A stretch of 64,000 nt of DNA from Candidatus Nomurabacteria bacterium (GCA_020631895.1 JACKGR010000001.1:1-64000), one strand, 5' to 3'. Counted from the first letter of the stretch, positions 1 through 8,479 are shown. The notes: generated from the letters alone by a model not told the origin. Program-made: numbers and translations.

Positions 1-432
1 AAGACTGATTGTTCTTACGACTTAAAATCTAAAATTACATCCTGCTACACAACTCAGGATGTAGTTTTAAATGAGCAACAGGGTGATGTAAAAGCACAAC
101 TAGCTACTTTCAATCAGGCTATGACTGATACTGGCTGGGACTCAGAAGGAAACGAAATATTTTTTGAGCAGTTTAATCAGATATTCTTAGAGCCGTTGCC
201 TCATCAAGGGTGGCGGGCATTAATTGAGTTAGGCTATTTGAGATACACTAAGAAGGTCGAAGGGAAGGAGATTATCGCTACTGTTAATTTATCATCTAAA
301 AAAGATATCAAGTACAGCGACTACTATGGAGAGGATAATTCTGACGCTAGAAAAGCCGTTGCAGATGGCCGTTACTACCCTCACGTCTCGCTGATAAATA
401 GTCAATATCTTCAGGGTAATAAGTTTTACTAA
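1..432 (+). CDS. Hypothetical protein, 5' end outside the window
   Basis: The frame is open from the first base, so the start lies upstream; 143 codons are visible, ending at TAA 430-432. I do not recognise the family. The visible part is hydrophilic and rich in aromatic and acidic residues, with two cysteines at visible residues 4 and 15 that could form a disulfide or metal pair. No membrane segment is visible. An internal ATG at 121 exists but the frame upstream of it is equally coding-like, so I treat it as internal. The ABC exporter starts 20 nt downstream and has its own -10 box, so co-transcription is not required. It may be the C-terminal part of an envelope protein. Confidence 0.6.
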   Translation, partial: KTDCSYDLKSKITSCYTTQDVVLNEQQGDVKAQLATFNQAMTDTGWDSEGNEIFFEQFNQIFLEPLPHQGWRALIELGYLRYTKKVEGKEIIATVNLSSKKDIKYSDYYGEDNSDARKAVADGRYYPHVSLINSQYLQGNKFY

Positions 433-440
433 GTTTGAGT

Positions 441-446
441 TATAAT
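441..446 (+). promoter_or_regulatory. -10 box TATAAT, leaderless promoter of the ABC exporter
   Basis: Perfect TATAAT ending 6 nt before ATG 453. There is no Shine-Dalgarno sequence, so transcription would start at or next to the start codon. Confidence 0.6.
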
Positions 447-452
447 CGGGGC

Positions 453-2219
453 ATGATAAAAAAATTGGGATCGTTTTTTTGGGTTTTGAAACTTCAGGTT
501 CAGACTTCAAAATTTTATTCTGGCTGGAACATTGGCTGGAGTATCTATGATGGAGTTAGCTCAATCGCATTTACTTACTTTGGGGCTAAGTTTTTAGGTA
601 GCGCTACAAGCGTAGCATTTGGTAAAGGTAAATCTAGCGATATATATCTCTGGCTTGGGGTACTACTAGCTCAAGCTTTTTTAAACGTGATTGTTAATAA
701 ATTAAACGAGATATTTGATAAAAGATTTAGACAAAAACTTGAGCTTGCCACGAACGAGAGACTGTTTAATAAGATTTATGAGCTCAGCCAAGAGCAGTTT
801 GATAATCAGGAATTTAATACTAAGATTGGTCGTGCTCAAGATAGTCTCAATCAAATAGTAAGGTTTGTTAGCGAGACGTCTTGGGCAATCAGCTCACTTG
901 TAAGATTTGTAAGTGCGATCGGGGCAATTATTTTTGTTTCACCGGTAGTGGGCGCGCTGATCATAATTTCGGTAATACCAGTTAGTTTGATAAGAATAAA
1001 GCAAAATCGAATCTATGAGGAGACATATAAAAAAGTAGAGCCAATCGAGCGGATTGCGTATAGATCCAGGTGGGTACTAATTGATCCAGAGACTATGCCT
1101 GAGATCAGAGTTATGAATGCTTTTAAAAAACTGGTCTCATCTTGGCGAGTTAATATGAATAAATCGCAAGATGAGTTTTTTAAGACTGATAAAAAGTTAT
1201 TTTGGCCCGATGTAGTCTCTGAGTTGTTTGAGCCACTTGTATCATTTTTTGCATCGATCTATTTTATCCGTCTACTGATTGCTGGAACACTTGGTATTGA
1301 TAAGTTTATATTTCTGCGTGGTTTACTTGAGCAGGCTAGTAACTCAGCAACAGCTTTGGCTACCTCATTTGAATCACTCCATGAGATGTCGATTAATATC
1401 GGAAACTTCAACGAGGTTTATGAGACTGAGCCAGCAATTAAAAATGGCACAGTAAAAGTAAAATCACCACTGACTATTGAGTTTAAAAACGTCTACTTCT
1501 CTTATCCTACCAGCAAAGAACACGTTTTAGAGGACGTGTCATTTATTATCGCTCCATCGAGCAGGCTTGCTCTAGTAGGAGAAAACGGTGCAGGCAAGTC
1601 GACAATACTAAAACTTCTGCTTAGGCAGTACTTGCCAAGCTTGGGATCTATAACTGTAAACGGTGTTGATATTAAGGATATTGAGCAGGAGAGTTACTAC
1701 CAAGCGCTATCAAATTTGAGCCAAGATTTTTTGATTTTAAGTCACCTAACTATTAGAGATAATCTACTTATGGGAGTCCAGCGAAAAGTTAGCGATAAGC
1801 AAATCTGGGATGCTCTTGATCAAGTTGATGCTCGGGGTTACGTTCAGAAGCTTGAGAATGGTTTGGATCAAAGACTAGATAACTCGTTTGATGATGGATC
1901 AGGCTTATCTGGTGGTCAAATACAAAGACTGGGCGTTGCTCGGGCAATACTGCGAGACGGATCTGTCATGATTTTGGACGAACCGACCAGCGCAGTTGAT
2001 GCAAAAGCGGAGTATAAAATATTCAATAACCTTTATGCTTCTCATGGCGCTAGAACGACTTTAATTGTAAGTCACAGATTCAGTACTGTTAGAAAAGCCG
2101 ATCAAATTATCGTCATGGAAAACCACAAGATCACCGAGTACGGGACACACGAGGAGCTAATCAAGCACGGTGGACTCTATAAAGAGATGTTTGAAGCCCA
2201 AGCTGAAGGCTATAAGTAA
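453..2219 (+). CDS. ABC exporter, fused permease and ATPase
   Basis: 588 residues; a single chain with an N-terminal six-helix exporter domain (about residues 1-310) and a C-terminal ATPase. It probably works as a homodimer in the membrane, exporting a lipid, peptide or drug. Visible ATPase motifs: Walker A GENGAGKS near residue 376, signature LSGGQ near 485, Walker B VMILDEP near 505, and an H-loop in VSHRFST. I chose ATG 453 rather than the in-frame TTG at 435 because a perfect TATAAT lies at 441-446, between the two. The D-loop is SAVD rather than the usual SALD. The substrate cannot be told from the sequence. A second exporter of the same layout is at 40285-42063. Confidence 0.9.
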   Translation: MIKKLGSFFWVLKLQVQTSKFYSGWNIGWSIYDGVSSIAFTYFGAKFLGSATSVAFGKGKSSDIYLWLGVLLAQAFLNVIVNKLNEIFDKRFRQKLELATNERLFNKIYELSQEQFDNQEFNTKIGRAQDSLNQIVRFVSETSWAISSLVRFVSAIGAIIFVSPVVGALIIISVIPVSLIRIKQNRIYEETYKKVEPIERIAYRSRWVLIDPETMPEIRVMNAFKKLVSSWRVNMNKSQDEFFKTDKKLFWPDVVSELFEPLVSFFASIYFIRLLIAGTLGIDKFIFLRGLLEQASNSATALATSFESLHEMSINIGNFNEVYETEPAIKNGTVKVKSPLTIEFKNVYFSYPTSKEHVLEDVSFIIAPSSRLALVGENGAGKSTILKLLLRQYLPSLGSITVNGVDIKDIEQESYYQALSNLSQDFLILSHLTIRDNLLMGVQRKVSDKQIWDALDQVDARGYVQKLENGLDQRLDNSFDDGSGLSGGQIQRLGVARAILRDGSVMILDEPTSAVDAKAEYKIFNNLYASHGARTTLIVSHRFSTVRKADQIIVMENHKITEYGTHEELIKHGGLYKEMFEAQAEGYK

Positions 2220-2259
2220 AAACACAATATATTATATGCGTTTACATAGTATCTTGTTA

Positions 2260-2265
2260 TACAAT
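2260..2265 (+). promoter_or_regulatory. -10 box TACAAT, leaderless promoter
   Basis: TACAAT ends 6 nt before ATG 2272; no ribosome binding site is visible in the intergenic space. Confidence 0.5.
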
Positions 2266-2271
2266 TAGACC

Positions 2272-2715
2272 ATGAACATTAAAGATATTTTTCAGCAGTT
2301 TATTGATAATAACAAGCTAATGCAACTTGCGACTCAAGATAATGGTAAGCTATGGGTATGTAATTTATACTTTGCCGGTGATGACAACGGTAACATATAT
2401 TGGACATCAAATCGCAAACGCCGACATTCAGTTGAGATCGAGAGCAATCCAGAAGTGGCGGTAACAATTGTCAATGATGTTGATAAAAAACAAGCGATTC
2501 AAATATCCGGTAAGGCTTTCCGTTTATCAGTTGAAGATTCTGATAAGGTGCACGAAATCTATGGAGCTAAGTTCGGCCAAAAAGACAGCAGGCTTGAGGA
2601 GGTGAGAAAGGACACGTCAGATAGTAGGGCATACTGGGTATTAAAACCTGAGTATATAGAATTGTGGGACGAGGTTAACTTCCCCGACAAACCTAAACAA
2701 CAAGTTGAATTATAA
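2272..2715 (+). CDS. Pyridoxamine 5'-phosphate oxidase-like flavin protein
   Basis: 147 residues, the usual size of a single FMN-binding split-barrel protein. The pattern matches the family: an N-terminal helix, a strand reading QLATQDNGKLWVCNLY, then YWTSNRKRRHSVEIESNP, the phosphate-binding and dimer region typical of general-stress FMN proteins. Such proteins bind FMN or F420 and act as small redox enzymes; true PdxH activity is unlikely at this length. Leaderless start at ATG 2272. It converges on the DUF2200 gene with only 6 nt between stops. A distant relative is encoded inside the phe operon at 36632. Confidence 0.8.
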   Translation: MNIKDIFQQFIDNNKLMQLATQDNGKLWVCNLYFAGDDNGNIYWTSNRKRRHSVEIESNPEVAVTIVNDVDKKQAIQISGKAFRLSVEDSDKVHEIYGAKFGQKDSRLEEVRKDTSDSRAYWVLKPEYIELWDEVNFPDKPKQQVEL

Positions 2716-2721
2716 ACTAGT

Positions 2722-3081
2722 TTATTTTGTGACGTCACGGAGAATCTTGTCCATTGATTTGCCTTTGGCAAGTTCATCGACTAACTTATCAAGATAGCGG
2801 ATCTCCTTCATGGTGCCTTCTTCTAGCTCTTCAACTCTAATACCACAAACCACACCAGTGATTAGTGATCTTGATGGATTCTTCATAGGTGCTTTATTAA
2901 AGAAAGCCTCAAAGTCCGTCTTTTTGCTAAGTTCAGTCTCGAACTCAGCCTGACTATATCCAGTAAGCCAACAAATAACGTCATCAACCTCCTCTTTGGT
3001 TCGGCCTTTTCTTTCAGCTTTGGCTACATAGTGAGGATATACATCTGAAACACTGGTGGTAAAGATTTTATGGTTTTTCAT
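2722..3081 (-). CDS. DUF2200 family protein
   Basis: 119 residues, full length for DUF2200. The family hallmarks are visible: an N-terminal TTSVSDVYPHYVAKAERKGR stretch, WLTGYSQ, then NPSRSLITGVVCGIRVE and a C-terminal MKEIRYLDKLVDELAKGK. Function is unknown; it is a small soluble protein found widely in bacteria. The start is ATG 3081, with TATTAA ending 6 nt upstream on the minus strand, so it is probably leaderless. That -10 box lies inside a 26-bp palindrome (3085-3110), suggesting repression by a dimeric regulator. Divergent from the membrane protein at 3148. Confidence 0.85.
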   Translation of the reverse strand: MKNHKIFTTSVSDVYPHYVAKAERKGRTKEEVDDVICWLTGYSQAEFETELSKKTDFEAFFNKAPMKNPSRSLITGVVCGIRVEELEEGTMKEIRYLDKLVDELAKGKSMDKILRDVTK

Positions 3082-3084
3082 ACT

Positions 3085-3110
3085 AAATTAATACCTGAAT
3101 GTATTAATTT
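3085..3110. promoter_or_regulatory. Palindromic operator candidate between divergent genes
   Basis: Perfect 10-bp arms AAATTAATAC (3085-3094) and GTATTAATTT (3101-3110) separated by CTGAAT. The left arm contains the minus-strand -10 box TATTAA (3088-3093) of the DUF2200 gene. The right arm lies about 25 bp upstream of the plus-strand -10 at 3135. The geometry suits a dimeric repressor; no regulator gene lies nearby. Confidence 0.45.
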
Positions 3111-3134
3111 AAACACAAGTTGAATAAATTTTGA

Positions 3135-3140
3135 TATACT
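3135..3140 (+). promoter_or_regulatory. -10 box TATACT, leaderless promoter
   Basis: TATACT ends 7 nt before ATG 3148; no Shine-Dalgarno sequence is present. Confidence 0.55.
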
Positions 3141-3147
3141 TACATAA

Positions 3148-4365
3148 ATGAGTGACTTCTTGGCCTACTTAATTCTGGTTCTGGTAGTATCTTCAGTGTT
3201 TATATATTTTGAGTATAGGCGCAGAATATTTTTAAAGACACAAATTAAGAAGGGGAATATCAATATTCTCGACCCCGTGTTTGTAGCCAGCTCAAGAAAC
3301 TCAACAACTAACCAAATTGGAAACTCTCTGATTGTTCTTGGTGAAAAAAGTCTGAAATTTTTTGAGAGAGGTAAGTTTGTCGTCGAATTAAAATACTCAG
3401 ATGTGGCTGAAGTACGCTGTACTCAAGCATTGTGGACAAATGAATATAAGTTCATAAAAAAAGATGGATCGACTTTAGATATAAGCACCGGAGCAAAAGT
3501 TGATACGGCAAGCGCTACAAAACGTGTAGGTATAGCACTCCTGCTACCGTTTATTGGAAGGCGAAGTTCTGTTGGTATGGGGATGGCTGGAGTCTCTGCC
3601 AGTGCAGGACTTCAAATCGAGGCTGCTCATCAACTTAATGATGAAATGCGTCAACGCGGTCTGAATTTGGTAATAGATGCAACGGCAACTGAAAGAGCTA
3701 CCAAGAAGTGGAACAGGACAATTTTCTGGTCTCTATTTATTGGATTCTTTGGAACCTTTTTAGTTCTTGCAATATTGAGCGCCGCAGTTCTTACCTACCA
3801 GTTTTTCCGGGACGCGTCAAAACGTGCTACGGCCGAGCGAGAGAAGCAGGCGTTGATTCAAGATAGAAAGGATGAAGAAAGAGATAGAAAGCTCGCTTCA
3901 ATTACATTCCAGACATTTGACACAGACTCACCTAGTATCGAAAAGAAGGGCAACAATCAGTTATCAGCAAACTACGACTCTAAAAGCAAGCAGTACGTAG
4001 ACGGTGTAATAGATATGGAGAGAATGGTCGACTTTGATGGTGACAAGTTGAAGATCAGGATCTTACAAAGCGCCAGTAGTCTTTCGGGCGACGGCGATTA
4101 TTTTTGTAGCCGACAGGATATAAGTGACACCGATATTAAAGATGCTGAACCATGCCAGACTTCAACTTCAAAAGGCGGCACCAAAGTCTATAGTTTTAAA
4201 GATTCAGGGGTGTCGACCGGCAAAATCTTCTTGATTAAAGATGGTACTTTGATATCAATAAAACTCCAAGCTTTCACAGAAGATGAAGAATCCAGGCAGT
4301 TAAATATGGTAGTAGATTCGCTTCGCCAAGTCGATGTAAATAGCCTTAACTTACTAGTACTATAA
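3148..4365 (+). CDS. Two-helix membrane protein with cytoplasmic and extracytoplasmic domains
   Basis: 405 residues; no family recognised with confidence. One membrane helix lies at about residues 4-22 and a second at about 190-217. The roughly 165-residue region between them contains beta-rich segments reminiscent of a bacterial PH-like fold (SLKFFERGKFVVELKYSDVAEV) and a Gly/Ser-rich hydrophobic stretch. After the second helix comes a charged coiled-coil-like segment (about 218-250, RATAEREKQALIQDRKDEER) and a C-terminal beta-rich domain of about 150 residues with two cysteines roughly 17 residues apart. It probably senses or scaffolds at the membrane. Leaderless start from TATACT. Confidence 0.7.
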   Translation: MSDFLAYLILVLVVSSVFIYFEYRRRIFLKTQIKKGNINILDPVFVASSRNSTTNQIGNSLIVLGEKSLKFFERGKFVVELKYSDVAEVRCTQALWTNEYKFIKKDGSTLDISTGAKVDTASATKRVGIALLLPFIGRRSSVGMGMAGVSASAGLQIEAAHQLNDEMRQRGLNLVIDATATERATKKWNRTIFWSLFIGFFGTFLVLAILSAAVLTYQFFRDASKRATAEREKQALIQDRKDEERDRKLASITFQTFDTDSPSIEKKGNNQLSANYDSKSKQYVDGVIDMERMVDFDGDKLKIRILQSASSLSGDGDYFCSRQDISDTDIKDAEPCQTSTSKGGTKVYSFKDSGVSTGKIFLIKDGTLISIKLQAFTEDEESRQLNMVVDSLRQVDVNSLNLLVL

Positions 4366-4412
4366 GTAATAAGTGCAAATCGAAGAAAATTTGATTTACG
4401 CTTATGCTTAGA

Positions 4413-4418
4413 TATACT
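4413..4418 (+). promoter_or_regulatory. -10 box TATACT, leaderless promoter
   Basis: TATACT ends 6 nt before ATG 4425. It lies inside a longer in-frame reading from ATG 4404, which argues that 4425 is the true start. Confidence 0.55.
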
Positions 4419-4424
4419 ATATAT

Positions 4425-5210
4425 ATGAAGATAAAATACAATCAAAAAGGTTTTGCACACTCGTTATTTGTACTATTAATTGTAGTGGTGGCAGTTGGGG
4501 CTATTGGTTTTTTTACTTATAAAAACATACAGAATAACAAGTCAGAAGAGAAAAGCAGTACTATTGGTCAGACCTCGAATGTAAAGAACGATTCAACTAT
4601 TGAACTTCAGAATCTTGGCATAGTGAGCATGGATAGCGTTTTAGTAACCAATGATGTGCTCCGAGAGTACGACAGTATGGGGCTAAAAGGTTTTTATCCA
4701 TTCGGCGATAAACTAGGAGGAAAAACAGATTCTAGGCTTAATCCTAATTTTGAATTTTCTTCATTAAAGCCAGGGACAAAAGTAATTTCTGCAATAGACG
4801 GAGAGGTAGGTTTTATTAAAAAGCAATCTGAGACTGGCGACTCCGAGGTGTTTATTCAGCCAACCGGTGGGTCTGTTTGGACAATTGGATATGATCACAT
4901 AGCTAATGTTGCGGTTAAAAAGGGACAGAAAGTTAAAGCAGGCAACGTTATTGGCGAGCCGGCAGTTCAAGGTAACGGCTCACTTAGGTTTGAGTTTCAG
5001 ATCAATAAAGATGAAGCCGGTGTAACAACTCACGTTTGCCCATCGACCCTGCTCTCTAAAGATGTAAAAGACAATTTGATTGAACAGATTGCTGCTATGG
5101 AACAAAGTTGGAATACCGTATCTGGCATGAATCTATACGATGTTGCCTCACAAAATCCGGCAGGTTGTATCAAAAAGACTATGACTCCTGCTCAGGCTGA
5201 AGGTCGCTAG
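4425..5210 (+). CDS. Membrane-anchored degenerate M23/LytM-like domain protein
   Basis: 261 residues from ATG 4425. The N-terminus (KGFAHSLFVLLIVVVAVGAIGFF) is a type IV-pilin-like or uncleaved signal anchor. The C-terminal half resembles the LytM/M23 beta-sandwich: GTKVISAIDGEVGFI, YDHIANVAVKKGQKVKAGNVIGE, then GSLRFEFQIN. In active M23 peptidases the last motif is HxHFE with a zinc-binding His; here both histidines are replaced (SLRFE), so peptidase activity is unlikely and a peptidoglycan-binding or activator role, as for EnvC/NlpD-type proteins, is more plausible. Two cysteines near the C-terminus could form a disulfide. The 50-residue zinc-ribbon ORF follows after 1 nt. Confidence 0.75.
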   Translation: MKIKYNQKGFAHSLFVLLIVVVAVGAIGFFTYKNIQNNKSEEKSSTIGQTSNVKNDSTIELQNLGIVSMDSVLVTNDVLREYDSMGLKGFYPFGDKLGGKTDSRLNPNFEFSSLKPGTKVISAIDGEVGFIKKQSETGDSEVFIQPTGGSVWTIGYDHIANVAVKKGQKVKAGNVIGEPAVQGNGSLRFEFQINKDEAGVTTHVCPSTLLSKDVKDNLIEQIAAMEQSWNTVSGMNLYDVASQNPAGCIKKTMTPAQAEGR

Positions 5211-5211
5211 T

Positions 5212-5364
5212 GTGGCCATAAAACCTAAATGCGATATGTGCGGAAATGAACTGACTGAGTTTGGTGGAATTCTTTTAAGCCCGCCGTCTGAAGATAGTAC
5301 AGTAGTAAAATCACATCTTTGCGTCACTTGTTACGAACAAATTGCTCAGAAGTTGAAGCCATAA
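5212..5364 (+). CDS. Small zinc-ribbon protein, 50 residues
   Basis: GTG start at 5212, one base after the previous stop, and TAA at 5362-5364. The protein has CDMCG near the N-terminus and CVTC about 28 residues later, a typical four-cysteine zinc ribbon. The 1-nt spacing implies translation coupled to the M23-like gene. Function is unknown; such tiny ribbons often bind nucleic acid or act as protein adaptors. Codon use and the intact CxxC pairs support a real gene despite the length. It ends 13 nt from the stop of the convergent oxidoreductase. Confidence 0.65.
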   Translation: MAIKPKCDMCGNELTEFGGILLSPPSEDSTVVKSHLCVTCYEQIAQKLKP

Positions 5365-5377
5365 TCTGGAATTTTTA

Positions 5378-6574
5378 CTAAAATTGATCTAAAACGTACT
5401 CAGATAAGATCGGAGCGTGAGTTGTGCCACTTTTTGAGGAGCCACTAATATAGATGTGTTTTTTGCTATCTTTTACCACTGTTTTCATCAGAGGTAAACC
5501 GCTTGGCGTTGAAGGTCGTATACAGTACTCAATTTCTTCTATGCTTACGTCAATATCTAAAAATTTGTGGATTTGCTCAATTAAGTGTCGAGCTACGGGT
5601 TTTGCTAATTGCTCTACTTCTGATTTATCCGTAGTGGCCCCGACCCAACCGAATCCTCCAGAAATGTGAAGTGTATCGCCATCAGGTGTTAGATTCATAT
5701 ACGCTGAAGGTATGGGCGCCGCGATCTTAAATGGCTTAGTGAACCCAGGGTTTTTAACAGTTGCCCAGCAACCGACAATACCCTGTATGTACATTTCTTT
5801 ATACTCAAGAGGTTGTTGATGGGTAGCTCCGGCCGTCCAAATGATCGCATCTGTATCTAATCTCGTAGAGTCCTCGATAACCGTGTTCCAATGAAAATTG
5901 ACTTTGGGGCTACGTTCAAGGATATCAATAAGTTCAAGCGCCAGTGATTTTATTTGAACGCTCATTCCTGGTACAAGTAGGTGACTTTTGTAGGTGTTTA
6001 GTATATCTAAGCCATCTGACTGGATTACTTTTTGGATAGGATAATATCTGTCACTAAAGTCACACTCCATTTTAAAATCATCAAGGAGTGAGCTCCGGCT
6101 TTCAAAATATACTCTAACTACGTCTTGAGTCAAAAAATGTCTTTCTATCTTTGGATATTTACTAGCTAAATCATGCCAAGCTTTTAACCCTTTGTAGTTT
6201 AATTCTGCGTGGGCGTAGTCTAACTCAGTGACTCCTTTATTGTGAGTATATAACTTCTCAAACTTGTCTCTCCACATTAGTTCATTTGAACTTAGTTTTG
6301 ACTCGTCTTTAAGTAACCAGCCGGGCTGAATACTGCTGGGGTAATTTCGGAGCGCCTGATGATGAACTGAGCTCTCAAAACAGATACTTTCTGATCCTGT
6401 GATGTGTCGAGCGTCTTTAGAACCGAGAGTCGTCCCTTTTTGACCGCTTTCGTTAGCCGGGTGAGAGTCTGCCTCGTAGATAGTTATTGAAATTTCAGGG
6501 TCGGAGTTAGAAATATAAAAAGCTGTTAGTAATCCGTTTATTCCTGAGCCAATAATTGATATACTCTTGCTCAC
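5378..6574 (-). CDS. FAD-dependent oxidoreductase, D-amino-acid oxidase (DAO) family
   Basis: 398 residues. The N-terminal dinucleotide motif GSGINGLLTAFYIS binds the FAD ADP moiety. The C-terminus has the DAO-family LHISGGFGWVG and IYISGSSKSGTTHAPILSEYV segments that cap the flavin. DAO-type enzymes oxidise amines, amino acids or sarcosine-like substrates; the substrate here is unknown. The start is GTG 6574 (an overlapping ATG is out of frame), with TATACT ending 7 nt upstream, another leaderless arrangement. It follows the DrrAB genes on the same strand, but this promoter suggests separate expression. Confidence 0.8.
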   Translation of the reverse strand: MSKSISIIGSGINGLLTAFYISNSDPEISITIYEADSHPANESGQKGTTLGSKDARHITGSESICFESSVHHQALRNYPSSIQPGWLLKDESKLSSNELMWRDKFEKLYTHNKGVTELDYAHAELNYKGLKAWHDLASKYPKIERHFLTQDVVRVYFESRSSLLDDFKMECDFSDRYYPIQKVIQSDGLDILNTYKSHLLVPGMSVQIKSLALELIDILERSPKVNFHWNTVIEDSTRLDTDAIIWTAGATHQQPLEYKEMYIQGIVGCWATVKNPGFTKPFKIAAPIPSAYMNLTPDGDTLHISGGFGWVGATTDKSEVEQLAKPVARHLIEQIHKFLDIDVSIEEIEYCIRPSTPSGLPLMKTVVKDSKKHIYISGSSKSGTTHAPILSEYVLDQF

Positions 6575-6581
6575 ATTAATA

Positions 6582-6587
6582 AGTATA
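6582..6587 (-). promoter_or_regulatory. -10 box TATACT, leaderless promoter before a GTG start
   Basis: Reads TATACT on the minus strand and ends 7 nt before GTG 6574. The same spacing before a GTG as before ATG starts supports this start choice. Confidence 0.55.
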
Positions 6588-6615
6588 ATCCACTGATTAT
6601 AATAAAGTACCGATT

Positions 6616-7425
6616 CTAGTTGGAGGTTTTGGTTTTGAAGAGGTAGGAGGCAAGTGGAATCGCGACTAATAGTGTGCCGATACTCCAGGCGACTGCCTTC
6701 CAGCCGTAAGTTCCTATTGGTGTACCTAGAATTAAGGCTCGGATTGATTCAACGACCTGAGTTATTGGTTGGTTCTCGGCAAAAGCTTTTAAATATTTGC
6801 CCATTCCTGCAGTAGGTGTGAAGGCGCTAGATGCAAATGTTAGCGGGAAGATGATGACAAAAGTTAGCCACTGAACTGCCTCGACACTTTTAGCTAGTAC
6901 GCCGATGATTGCTGAGAGCCATGAGAATGCAAAGGTGAATAGAAGCAGTATGCCAATAATTTGTAACCATCCTATCAGATCTGCCTGAGGTCGAAAGCCA
7001 ATTACAAAACCGGACACTATCATTACGGTTGTAGAAATAGCGTTTCTGAAGATATCAGAGATAACATGACCGTTTAAAACGGCAAGATTGGACATAGGTA
7101 GGCTTTTGAACCTGTCAACGATACCTTTTTTAAGATCGGTGCTAACAGCAATAGCGGTGGTTGTTGATCCAAAGGCGACTGTTTGAACGATAATGCCGGC
7201 CATCAAAAAGTTGATATAACTTACTCCGCCAGGTAGAGCCTTCTCGATTGATCCACCAAAAACAGATGCAAACAGCACTAAAAACATGATTGGTTGGAAG
7301 AATGCGCCGAGAAGTTGATCAGTGTTTCTGATAATGTGTGTGCTACTTCTCTTAATCATCAGTAGGGAGTCCTGGATCATAGCACCAACTTTAGATCGGT
7401 TCTCAAATACAAGTTCTACAGCCAT
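6616..7425 (-). CDS. ABC-2 type permease, DrrB-like
   Basis: 269 residues with six predicted membrane helices, including the family segment FVIIFPLTFASSAFTP near residue 200. It is the membrane subunit paired with the ATPase encoded just upstream (1 nt between stop and start, so translationally coupled). DrrAB-type pairs export hydrophobic molecules such as antibiotics, lipids or cell-wall precursors. In a reduced epibiont it could protect against host compounds or move lipids. The substrate is not determinable here. Confidence 0.88.
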   Translation of the reverse strand: MAVELVFENRSKVGAMIQDSLLMIKRSSTHIIRNTDQLLGAFFQPIMFLVLFASVFGGSIEKALPGGVSYINFLMAGIIVQTVAFGSTTTAIAVSTDLKKGIVDRFKSLPMSNLAVLNGHVISDIFRNAISTTVMIVSGFVIGFRPQADLIGWLQIIGILLLFTFAFSWLSAIIGVLAKSVEAVQWLTFVIIFPLTFASSAFTPTAGMGKYLKAFAENQPITQVVESIRALILGTPIGTYGWKAVAWSIGTLLVAIPLASYLFKTKTSN

Positions 7426-7426
7426 G

Positions 7427-8380
7427 TTATTTGCTCCTCGTTTTTTTAGTTTTATCAGTCAGGGATAGGAATACATCATCTAGTGTTGGCTTGTGAATAT
7501 CCATAGATGCGATAGGCACTTTTTTATCTTTAAGTACTTTAAGTGCCTCGCCAACATCAGAGCCGTCGCCTTTAGCTAGTAGGGTTACACTGAGATTTTC
7601 TTCATCAGTGGTTTGAACTTTACTGCCTAGTGTAGTTTTGGCGCTATTTAATGTGCTCAGGTTTTTAAAGCTGAAGACGAGTCTATCTTTGCCTAGCTTG
7701 CTCTTTAATTGCTTTGCACTGCCCTCGGCGATTACTTTTCCGCCGTCAATGAGGACAATGTTATCGGCAAGTTGGTCGGCTTCTTCAAGATACTGTGTGG
7801 TTAGGAGAATTGTTGTACCTCTGTCCATCAGTTTTCTGATAATATCCCACATTACAAGACGAGAACGCGGATCTAATCCGGTTGTTGGCTCGTCTAGAAA
7901 AATAACTGGGGGAGTTGCGATCAGGCTGACTGCAAGATCAAGTCTACGACGCATACCACCAGAGTAGGTTTTAACTGGACGGCTGGCGGCCTTCACAAGG
8001 TCAAACTCATTTAGTAGCTCCTCGGATCTAGCTTTGGCGCTTTTTGAGTTAAGTCTATATAGTCGACCCATCATAATTAGATTCTCACGCCCGGTTAAAA
8101 GCTCATCTACGGCAGCAGATTGGCCAGTCAGACCAATTACGGATCTAACTTTGTCAGGATTAGTCGTGACGCTATATCCCTCCACCTTTACGTCTCCGCT
8201 ATCAGGTTTTAGTAAAGTGCTTAGTATTCTGACAGTTGTCGTTTTACCAGCACCGTTTGGGCCGAGAAGGGCTAGCATTGTGCCTCTAGGTACGGAAAGA
8301 TTAATTCCACGCAGAACGTGGTTGGTGCCAAATGACTTTTTTAGGTTTTTAGTTTGAATGACAATGTCGTTTTTAGCCAT
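7427..8380 (-). CDS. ABC transporter ATPase, DrrA-like
   Basis: 317 residues. Walker A GPNGAGKTTT (near residue 40), signature YSGGMRRRLDLA (near 140), Walker B VIFLDEPTTGLDPRSR, and a C-terminal extension of about 85 residues typical of the daunorubicin-resistance (DrrA) subfamily. It energises the permease at 6616-7425. There is no strong Shine-Dalgarno; only 21 nt separate it from the stop of the tiny basic ORF upstream, so the three genes probably share the TGn-extended promoter near 8515-8523 (minus strand). Confidence 0.9.
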   Translation of the reverse strand: MAKNDIVIQTKNLKKSFGTNHVLRGINLSVPRGTMLALLGPNGAGKTTTVRILSTLLKPDSGDVKVEGYSVTTNPDKVRSVIGLTGQSAAVDELLTGRENLIMMGRLYRLNSKSAKARSEELLNEFDLVKAASRPVKTYSGGMRRRLDLAVSLIATPPVIFLDEPTTGLDPRSRLVMWDIIRKLMDRGTTILLTTQYLEEADQLADNIVLIDGGKVIAEGSAKQLKSKLGKDRLVFSFKNLSTLNSAKTTLGSKVQTTDEENLSVTLLAKGDGSDVGEALKVLKDKKVPIASMDIHKPTLDDVFLSLTDKTKKTRSK

Positions 8381-8401
8381 AGTTAATACCTGACAAAAGT
8401 C

Positions 8402-8479
8402 TTACTTTTTTTGAGCCTTGAGCTTCTTTTTTAACAGTCTTTTTCTAGCGGCACCATGCCAATTTTTGTGCTTTGCCAT
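8402..8479 (-). CDS. Tiny basic peptide ORF, 25 residues, upstream of DrrAB
   Basis: ATG 8479 to TAA 8402-8404, 25 codons, beginning MAKHKNWHGAARKRLL. Eleven of 25 residues are Lys or Arg, and the C-terminus alternates Lys clusters with Leu. It sits in a 237-nt intergenic region, 21 nt before the DrrA gene and downstream of a TGA-TATGAT extended -10 (8515-8523). It could be a ribosome-associated mini-protein, by analogy with other 25-35 residue basic ribosomal peptides, or a leader peptide for the exporter operon. No homology is claimed. Confidence rests only on the start, stop and context. Confidence 0.4.
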   Translation of the reverse strand: MAKHKNWHGAARKRLLKKKLKAQKK

